The position numbers and the translations under genes were made by a program. From contig JABMPI010000684.1 in NCBI GenBank assembly GCA_013203755.1, forward strand, positions 1 through 12,219: a stretch of 12,219 nucleotides of DNA, in the 5' to 3' direction. Positions 7,914 to 12,219 of this stretch are shown one piece after another. Each line of letters begins with the position of its first letter. The first letter of the stretch is position 1. The notes under the pieces were generated by a model. It saw only the letters and a list, made by a program, of their open reading frames with translations. It made no database searches and had not been told where the DNA came from. The stretch comes from Bacteroidota bacterium (GTDB lineage Bacteria > Bacteroidota > Bacteroidia > Bacteroidales > Prolixibacteraceae).

Positions 7914-7934
7914 TAACCCTTTAAATTAAATTTT

Positions 7935-9374
7935 ATGAACGATTATTTTGTAATTCTTATTAGTGTTGCAGCACTATTTATTTTTATTGTTATTGTAGCA
8001 ATGATGAGGCGGTACAAACGCTGCCCCTCCGACCGTATTTTAGTAGTATATGGAAAAATTGGCAAAGGTGCCGACCAGCAAGCCCGTTCTGCGAAATGTA
8101 TTCATGGTGGAGCTTCGTTTATTTGGCCAATTATCCATTCGTACGCATTTCTCGATTTAACGCCTATTTCAATAGAAATTAATCTGACAAGTGCGTTGAG
8201 TTCACAAAACATTCGCGTAGATGTACCTTCGCGTTTTACCGTGGGTATTTCAACCGAGCCCAATATTATGAATAATGCAGCTGAAAGGCTTTTGGGATTG
8301 TCTCAAGAATCCATAAGCAATTTGGCAAAAGATATTATTTTTGGTCAATTGCGTTTGGTTGTGGCAACCATGGACATTGAAGCAATTAACAGCAACCGCG
8401 ATTTGTTTCTTGCCGCAGTTTCTTCGAACGTAGAAGCTGAATTGAAAAAAATCGGATTAAAACTGATCAACGTTAACGTAACAGACATCAACGATGAATC
8501 CGGTTATATCCAAGCTTTAGGAAAAGAAGCAGCTGCAAAAGCAATTAATGATGCTAAAAAAAGTGTGGCCGAGAAAAACCGTGATGGAGAAGTTGGACAA
8601 GCCATGGCTCATCGTGAACAACGTGTACAAGTAGCCAGTGCCGACGCAACTGCTGTAGAAGGAGAAAACGTAGCGAAAGTTACCATTGCAAATTCTGATG
8701 CCGACCGTCGCGAAAGAGAAGCAGAAGCAAACCGTAGGGCAGTTGCTGCTGAAAAAGTAACTGACGCCCGGGCTTTAGAAGAAGCTTATGCAGCGGAGAA
8801 ACTGGCAGAGCAGGTTCGCGCCGAAAGAGATAAAGCTACTCAAACTGCGAATATTGTAGTTCCTGCAGAAATAGATAAACAAAAAGTGGAGATTGATGCG
8901 GAAGCAATTGCAGAACAAACCCGTAGAATCGCAAAAGGTGAAGCCGATGCAATATTCATGAAAATGGAAGCCGAAGGAAAAGGGATGTATGAAATTTTGA
9001 GCAAACAAGCGCAAGGTTTCGATCAATTGGTAAAAGCTGCCGGTAACGATGCTCAAAAAGCTGTGTTGATGATGATTGCAGATAAATTACCTGAATTGGT
9101 AGCAACACAAGTTGAAGCGATTAAAAATATTAAAATAGACAAAGTTACCGTTTGGGAAACCGGAAATGGGAAAGATGGAAAAACCTCAACTGCTAACTTT
9201 ATGCAAGGAATGTTGGGTTCAATTCCTCCTCTCGACGATATTTTTAAATCTGCAGGAATGGAATTGCCAAATTACTTGAAAGGCCAAATAAAAGAAGAAG
9301 AAGAAAAGAGCGAGGTTGTAAAAGATGAACCAGAGGAATTTAATAACGACGCTGTTGTTACACCTGAAGAATAG
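7935..9374 (+). CDS. Flotillin-family SPFH protein (FloT/YqiK-like)
   Basis: The 479-residue protein has an N-terminal membrane helix at about 4-24, then an SPFH/band-7 domain (about 27-190, from RRYKRCPSDRILVVYGKIG through the DIEAINSNRDLF region to NVTDINDESGYIQALG). A long Ala/Glu-rich coiled coil with the EA-repeat character of flotillins follows at about 195-345. The C-terminal region contains MMIADKLPELVATQVEAIKNIKIDKVTVWE, and the tail after about residue 445 is strongly acidic. Flotillins oligomerise at the membrane and organise microdomains that affect signalling, secretion and membrane fluidity. The NfeD-like gene 21 bases upstream and the strong terminator 28 bases downstream define a two-gene operon. 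FloA-type proteins are shorter and lack the long acidic tail, so the FloT/YqiK type fits better. Confidence 0.93.
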   Translation: MNDYFVILISVAALFIFIVIVAMMRRYKRCPSDRILVVYGKIGKGADQQARSAKCIHGGASFIWPIIHSYAFLDLTPISIEINLTSALSSQNIRVDVPSRFTVGISTEPNIMNNAAERLLGLSQESISNLAKDIIFGQLRLVVATMDIEAINSNRDLFLAAVSSNVEAELKKIGLKLINVNVTDINDESGYIQALGKEAAAKAINDAKKSVAEKNRDGEVGQAMAHREQRVQVASADATAVEGENVAKVTIANSDADRREREAEANRRAVAAEKVTDARALEEAYAAEKLAEQVRAERDKATQTANIVVPAEIDKQKVEIDAEAIAEQTRRIAKGEADAIFMKMEAEGKGMYEILSKQAQGFDQLVKAAGNDAQKAVLMMIADKLPELVATQVEAIKNIKIDKVTVWETGNGKDGKTSTANFMQGMLGSIPPLDDIFKSAGMELPNYLKGQIKEEEEKSEVVKDEPEEFNNDAVVTPEE

Positions 9375-9402
9375 TTTAATCTATAGCTTGAAATATGTCT
9401 TT

Positions 9403-9434
9403 AACCGGTTTTCTTTTGAGAACCGGTTTTTTTT
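9403..9434 (+). terminator. Strong intrinsic terminator after the flotillin gene
   Basis: AACCGGTTTTC (9403-9413) pairs with GAGAACCGGTT (9418-9428) over 11 positions, one of them a G-T pair, around a TTTT loop. It runs directly into a T tract ending at 9434. It starts 28 bases after the flotillin stop codon. Confidence 0.92.
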
Positions 9435-9451
9435 ATTGTTTTTTCGGGGAT

Positions 9452-9492
9452 GTATTGAAGTCAAACTTGTAATTTCACAAATTATTCAATAC
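9452..9492. repeat. Perfect 8-bp inverted repeat upstream of the ABC exporter genes
   Basis: GTATTGAA (9452-9459) and TTCAATAC (9485-9492) are exact inverted copies separated by 25 bases. A second small inverted pair, TTGT (9467-9470) and ACAA (9477-9480), is nested between them. The element lies between the flotillin terminator and the ATPase start at 9516, the only space available for that operon's promoter. It may be an operator dyad or a leader hairpin. No good promoter hexamers are visible beside it. Confidence 0.4.
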
Positions 9493-9515
9493 CCATTGTT
9501 AAAAACAGAATTCGA

Positions 9516-10439
9516 ATGGAATTATTTGAAGCAAGAAATGTTGATAAAGTTTTTGCAGACACACAGGCTTTAACCGATGTTAGCATTTCAGTAAAAGAAC
9601 AAAGTATTTTTGGATTGCTTGGTCCAAATGGTGCAGGCAAAACCACGTTAATCCGGATTATTAATCAGATTACCGCACCTGATCGCGGTGAAATATTTCT
9701 GAATGGCAAAAAAATGACCCGGGCGGATATTTCGGATATCGGTTATTTGCCGGAAGAACGTGGTCTGTACAAAAAAATGAAGATTGGCGAACAAGCCATT
9801 TATTTGGCTCAGCTAAAAGGATTAAGCAGACAGGAAGCTTCCAGAAACCTAAAGCAGTGGTTCGAAAAGTTCGAAATAATGTCGTGGTGGAATAAGAACA
9901 TCGAGGAACTTTCGAAGGGAATGCAACAAAAAGTTCAGTTTATAACCACTGTAGTGCATAAACCTAAATTGCTGATTTTCGATGAACCGTTTAGTGGATT
10001 CGACCCAATAAATGCCAATTTATTAAAGCAGGAGATTCTTCAACTTCGGAAAGATGGGGCAACCATTATTTTTTCTACTCATAACATGGAATCGGTGGAA
10101 GAACTTTGCGATAATATTGCACTCATAAACAAATCAGTGAAAATTGAAGATGGGCCAACTGATGAAATCAGGGAGAAATACAAATCGAATATTTATGAAA
10201 TAAAATACCAGGGCGATTTTAATAAAGTTGCTTCTGCTTTGGGGCATCAATTTAAAATAATTGATCATTCTGAACAGAAAAAAGAGAATCACTTGAAAGT
10301 GCAATATCTTAATGGAAACTCGAATAACGAATTGTTGCAGACATTAATTCCCGTTTCAGAAATTCGTTCATTTGAAGAAGTTATCCCGAGTATGAACGAT
10401 GTTTTTATTAAAGCAGTAGAAAAATCCAACAAACAGTAA
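9516..10439 (+). CDS. ABC transporter ATP-binding protein, NatA-like with DUF4162-type C-terminus
   Basis: The 307-residue protein has all ABC ATPase motifs: Walker A GPNGAGKTT at about 36-44, signature LSKGMQQK at about 132-139, Walker B LLIFDEP at about 152-158 with the D-loop SGFDP, and the switch histidine in STHNM at about 189. At the Q-loop position it has GYLPEERGLY, the form typical of NatA-like ATPases that carry a C-terminal DUF4162 domain. Residues from about 215 to the end form that extra domain. It would power the ABC-2 permease encoded 50 bases downstream. Relatives include NatA of the B. subtilis sodium extruder, but the substrate here cannot be read from sequence. The ATG at 9516 gives the usual short lead (MELFEARNVDKVF) into the first strand. 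Confidence 0.92.
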   Translation: MELFEARNVDKVFADTQALTDVSISVKEQSIFGLLGPNGAGKTTLIRIINQITAPDRGEIFLNGKKMTRADISDIGYLPEERGLYKKMKIGEQAIYLAQLKGLSRQEASRNLKQWFEKFEIMSWWNKNIEELSKGMQQKVQFITTVVHKPKLLIFDEPFSGFDPINANLLKQEILQLRKDGATIIFSTHNMESVEELCDNIALINKSVKIEDGPTDEIREKYKSNIYEIKYQGDFNKVASALGHQFKIIDHSEQKKENHLKVQYLNGNSNNELLQTLIPVSEIRSFEEVIPSMNDVFIKAVEKSNKQ

Positions 10440-10451
10440 TTACTCCTCTAA

Positions 10452-10469
10452 CCTCCTCTAAAGTGGAGG
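10452..10469 (+). repeat. Small CCTCC/GGAGG hairpin between the two ABC exporter genes
   Basis: CCTCC (10452-10456) can pair with GGAGG (10465-10469). CT/AG (10458-10459 and 10462-10463) can pair inside after one T-T mismatch. The CCTCTAA stretch is a partial direct repeat of the TCCTCTAA just upstream (10443-10450). It lies 20-38 bases before the permease ATG. It resembles short CT-rich/GA-rich dyads scattered between genes in Bacteroidota genomes. A role in translation is possible but unproven. Confidence 0.4.
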
Positions 10470-10489
10470 AAAGAAAGAAAATCAAAAAA

Positions 10490-11830
10490 ATGAACAAAAC
10501 ACTTCTCATATTAAAACAAGAATATTTAAAACGGGTTAAGAAAAAATCGTTTATTATTCTGACATTATTGGTTCCGTTTCTTTTTGCAGGGATGTTTGCG
10601 CTAATTATATTTTTGTCTGTTAATAACGATAAAGAAGAGCGAACCATTGCCGTCTTCGATGAATCTGCACTTTTTATAGGTGAATTTACTGAGGAAGGAT
10701 ACACGAAATATCACTTTGTTCCGAAAGAAAAATATCAGGAATTAAAAGGAAACTTGAAAGGGAGTGATTTTTATGCATTGTTATATATTCCCGGAAATAT
10801 CTATTCGGCAAATACGGCTCAGTTTATTTCAGAGAAACAGGTTCCAATCGAGTTAAGCGAACAGATTGAACGTAAACTTAGCCGGTTTATAGAAAACGAT
10901 AAACGAAAAAAGGTGGTTGCTGAATCTGGAATTCCCGATTTAGAAAAGCAACTCTCCCTTACAAAAACACGCATAAAATTAAATACTTTAAAGATATCGG
11001 ATTCAGGCGAGGCAACAAAAAGTTCTTCGGTAGTTGCGTTTATTGCCAGTTATGCAATGGGCTTTATTATCTATTTTTTTGTGTTTATGTATGGTGCAAT
11101 GGTAATGCGCAGTGTAATGGAGGAGAAAAAGAGCCGGATTATCGAAGTAATAATTTCATCGGTGAAACCGAGTCAATTAATGGCTGGTAAAATTATTGGA
11201 ACTGCTCTGGTCGGTCTAACACAAGTTGGAGTATGGATTGTTCTTGGCATTGTATCTTTGCTTGTTGTACAGAGTGTTTTTACTCCGGAAACAGCGCAAC
11301 AAATGGGACAAAGTTTAATGGAAACTCAATCTCAAATGAATCCTGCGATGGCACAAGCCGCCGACCAAAACAAAATATTGGAAGTAATGGAAATGGTGGG
11401 CAACCTAAATTTACCACTCATCCTTTTTTGCTTTGTTTTTTATTTTCTGGCAGGTTATCTTTTGTATAGTTCACTTTTAGGTGCAGTTGGTGCGGCAGTC
11501 GATAATGACGAAGATTCGCAACAAATGGTTTTTCCTGTAACATTTCCTCTTATTCTTTCCATAATGTTACTTTTCCCAATTGCTAGAAATCCGGAGGGAC
11601 CGGTGGCTTTCTGGGCTTCAATAATTCCTTTTACCTCACCGGTTGCAATGTTGGCTCGTGTTCCGTACGGAATTCCTACCTGGGAGTTGCTGCTTTCAAT
11701 GTTTTTGTTGGTTATAACAACCATCGGAGCAATTTATGCGGCGGCTAAAATTTACCGGATTGGTCTTTTGATGTACGGTAAAAAGGTAAATATAAAAGAA
11801 CTTATTAAGTGGTTGAGATATAAAAACTGA
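10490..11830 (+). CDS. ABC-2 type transporter permease, NatB-like
   Basis: The ATG at 10490 gives 446 residues beginning MNKTLLILKQEYLKRVKKKSF, the typical amphipathic, basic entry of ABC-2 permeases. The in-frame GTG at 10463 lies inside the hairpin and would add nine charged residues, so it is less likely. Topology is one helix at about 20-44, a large extracytoplasmic domain at about 45-178, and then about five helices near 180-205, 236-260, 307-332, 346-365 and 395-420. EEKKSRIIEVIISSVKPSQLMAGK (the coupling region after helix 2) and IPFTSPVAMLARVP are family signatures. Residues 271-300 form a Met/Gln-rich loop. With the preceding ATPase it forms a NatAB-type exporter whose cargo is unknown. 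The gene ends in TGA with no clear intrinsic terminator after it. Confidence 0.92.
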   Translation: MNKTLLILKQEYLKRVKKKSFIILTLLVPFLFAGMFALIIFLSVNNDKEERTIAVFDESALFIGEFTEEGYTKYHFVPKEKYQELKGNLKGSDFYALLYIPGNIYSANTAQFISEKQVPIELSEQIERKLSRFIENDKRKKVVAESGIPDLEKQLSLTKTRIKLNTLKISDSGEATKSSSVVAFIASYAMGFIIYFFVFMYGAMVMRSVMEEKKSRIIEVIISSVKPSQLMAGKIIGTALVGLTQVGVWIVLGIVSLLVVQSVFTPETAQQMGQSLMETQSQMNPAMAQAADQNKILEVMEMVGNLNLPLILFCFVFYFLAGYLLYSSLLGAVGAAVDNDEDSQQMVFPVTFPLILSIMLLFPIARNPEGPVAFWASIIPFTSPVAMLARVPYGIPTWELLLSMFLLVITTIGAIYAAAKIYRIGLLMYGKKVNIKELIKWLRYKN

Positions 11831-12007
11831 AGAAAGTTTACAGTTATCAGTCGCAGTTCTCAGTAGAGAAAAGGTTACTTGTCAGACAACTGGCGGATGC
11901 CTCGTCTCTGGCATTAAATATCCTCAAGTTTAATCTTTTATGGAAAACATGATTTATTTCATATTCCTTATTTGGAATTAATAAAAATTACATATATTGC
12001 GCTCAAT
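11831..12007. other. Gene-free intergenic stretch before the cysteine leader
   Basis: No credible gene is visible in these 177 bases. They hold two 13-base tandem repeats (11841-11866) and a weak dyad ATGCC (11897-11901)/GGCAT (11910-11914). The promoter for the cysteine leader should also be here. A TTTG at 11971-11974 followed after 18 bases by TATATTG (11993-11999) is the best promoter-like pair, but the spacing and -7 element are off-consensus and it would leave almost no 5' leader. Confidence 0.5.
11841..11866. repeat. Two tandem 13-base repeats
   Basis: CAGTTATCAGTCG (11841-11853) and CAGTTCTCAGTAG (11854-11866) match at 11 of 13 positions. They lie just after the permease stop codon. 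CAGT-rich tandem units of this kind can be intergenic repeat families in Bacteroidota, but this cannot be confirmed from one copy. Confidence 0.5.
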
Positions 12008-12085
12008 ATGAAAAACACGATTAAAAATACATGTATGTGTTGTTGCTTCTCTGAAAACCGGGAAGGTGTTTTTGATATTATTTAA
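12008..12085 (+). CDS. Cysteine-rich leader peptide of an attenuator upstream of cysteine synthase
   Basis: This 25-codon frame starts ATG at 12008 and ends TAA at 12083-12085. Residues 9-13 read C-M-C-C-C, so four of five consecutive codons specify cysteine (TGT at 12032, 12038 and 12041, TGC at 12044), in a peptide that otherwise begins MKNTIKNT and ends GVFDII. It stops 92 bases before the start of a cysteine synthase gene, with an intrinsic terminator between. Leader peptides rich in the regulated amino acid are the sensors of ribosome-mediated attenuation: when charged tRNA-Cys is scarce, the ribosome pauses on these codons. The peptide itself need have no function. A small cysteine-rich metal-binding peptide is an alternative, but the position and the RNA pairings favour a leader. 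The in-frame ATG at 12035 is a second possible start, but it would lose the first Cys codon. Confidence 0.8.
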   Translation: MKNTIKNTCMCCCFSENREGVFDII

Positions 12086-12147
12086 CTGAATAAAATTCAA
12101 TTATTAATAAATAGAAAGCCTTCCTAAGAAATTAGGGAGGCTTTTTT
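12032..12147 (+). promoter_or_regulatory. Candidate cysteine-responsive transcription attenuator controlling cysteine synthase
   Basis: Three competing RNA pairings can be drawn. Pairing 1:2 joins CTTCTC (12046-12051, starting in the last Cys codon) to GGGAAG (12060-12065), six pairs with an 8-base loop. Pairing 2:3 joins GGGAAGGT (12060-12067) to GCCTTCCT (12118-12125), six Watson-Crick and two G-U pairs. After one mismatch it continues as 12069-12072 with 12113-12116, and possibly 12076-12080 with 12105-12109. Pairing 3:4 is the terminator at 12115-12147. A ribosome stalled at the Cys codons would mask segment 1, free segment 2 to pair with 3 and prevent termination. A ribosome reaching the stop at 12083 would cover part of segment 2 and let the terminator form. 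With no translation, 1:2 and 3:4 form together. The pairings are seen in the sequence; the mechanism is inferred from the trp/his attenuators. Confidence 0.72.
12115..12147 (+). terminator. Intrinsic terminator of the attenuator, 30 bases before cysteine synthase
   Basis: AAAGCCTTCCTAA (12115-12127) pairs with TTAGGGAGGCTTT (12132-12144) over 13 positions, one of them T-G, around a GAAA tetraloop. The T run extends to 12147. It sits between the cysteine-rich leader and the next ATG, where a terminator would cut off the downstream gene unless it is bypassed. Confidence 0.92.
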
Positions 12148-12177
12148 GTTTTAAACCATTTTAAAAACAATATTATT

Positions 12178-12219
12178 ATGAAGGCAAACAACATTTTGGA
12201 AACCATTGGCAACACGCCG
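12178..12219 (+). CDS. cysK: Cysteine synthase (O-acetylserine sulfhydrylase), 3' partial
   Basis: Only the first 14 codons are in the window, reading MKANNILETIGNTP. ILETIGNTP is the conserved N-terminal motif of the cysteine synthase / cystathionine beta-synthase family of pyridoxal-phosphate enzymes, which continues with LVRL in typical members. Cysteine synthase makes L-cysteine from O-acetylserine and sulfide. The cysteine-codon leader upstream supports cysteine biosynthesis over cystathionine beta-synthase, but 14 residues cannot separate CysK, CysM and CBS-type proteins. The ATG lies 30 bases after the attenuator terminator. Confidence 0.82.
   Translation, partial: MKANNILETIGNTP

Noticed and set aside
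8775..9056. Antisense frame of 93 codons inside the flotillin gene
   Set aside because: It is a shadow of the Ala/Glu-rich coiled-coil region, with no family resemblance and no independent context. The same applies to the antisense frames within actB, actC and the permease.
9470..9477. TAATTTCA as a -7 promoter element for the ABC exporter
   Set aside because: It matches only four of six defined positions of TAnnTTTG and has no TTG at the required distance upstream.
9325..9573. Forward 82-codon frame spanning the flotillin end and the ATPase start
   Set aside because: It runs through the intrinsic terminator at 9403-9434 and overlaps two well-supported genes in another frame.
9582..9785. 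Missing Q-loop glutamine in the ABC ATPase
   Set aside because: GYLPEERGLY is the usual form in NatA-like ATPases with a DUF4162 domain, so this is not a defect.
10463..10489. GTG start adding nine residues to the ABC permease
   Set aside because: It lies within the CCTCC/GGAGG hairpin. The ATG at 10490 gives the typical N-terminus of ABC-2 permeases.
12000..12177. T-box or S-adenosylmethionine riboswitch upstream of cysteine synthase
   Set aside because: The leader is too short, I see no T-box consensus or recognisable SAM riboswitch core, and the Cys-codon frame with alternative pairings explains the terminator better.

Overview
The window looks like a piece of a Bacteroidota chromosome. 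It is AT-rich, it carries an alternative complex III (act) operon with the Bacteroidota-type gene set, and its genes lack clear Shine-Dalgarno sequences. One upstream region fits the Bacteroidota promoter pattern TTG-N20-TAnnTTTG. A member of Marinilabiliales or a relative is plausible, but that is a guess; nothing here fixes the rank below phylum. All genes lie on the + strand.

Region 1 (about 1-6271) is the distal part of an operon for alternative complex III, the quinol:electron-acceptor oxidoreductase that replaces cytochrome bc1. It holds actB (5' end outside the window and split by a -1 frame change near 1603-1615), actC (NrfD-like membrane quinol subunit), actD (DUF3341 subunit), an actF-like membrane subunit and an actE-like monohaem lipoprotein cytochrome c. 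Electrons would pass from quinol at the ActC side through the iron-sulfur clusters of ActB to the haems of ActA (not in the window) and ActE, and then to a terminal oxidase or soluble cytochrome. The F-like gene precedes the E-like gene, the reverse of the lettered order. A UbiA-like membrane protein of unknown substrate follows (6339-7193).

Region 2 (7194-9434) is an NfeD-like/flotillin gene pair with a plausible promoter upstream and a strong intrinsic terminator downstream: a self-contained membrane-microdomain operon. Region 3 (9435-11830) is a two-gene NatA/NatB-type ABC exporter (ATPase plus ABC-2 permease), preceded by an 8-bp inverted repeat and carrying a small CCTCC/GGAGG hairpin between the genes.

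Region 4 (11831-12219) is the most interesting part. A 25-codon reading frame has four cysteine codons in five (residues 9-13, C-M-C-C-C). It is followed by a 13-bp intrinsic terminator and then by the start of a cysteine synthase gene (cysK-like, N-terminus with ILETIGNTP). Three mutually exclusive pairings can be drawn by hand: a segment 1:2 hairpin overlapping the last Cys codon, a 2:3 antiterminator, and the 3:4 terminator. This is the layout of a ribosome-mediated transcription attenuator of the trp/his type, here apparently sensing charged tRNA-Cys to control cysteine synthesis.
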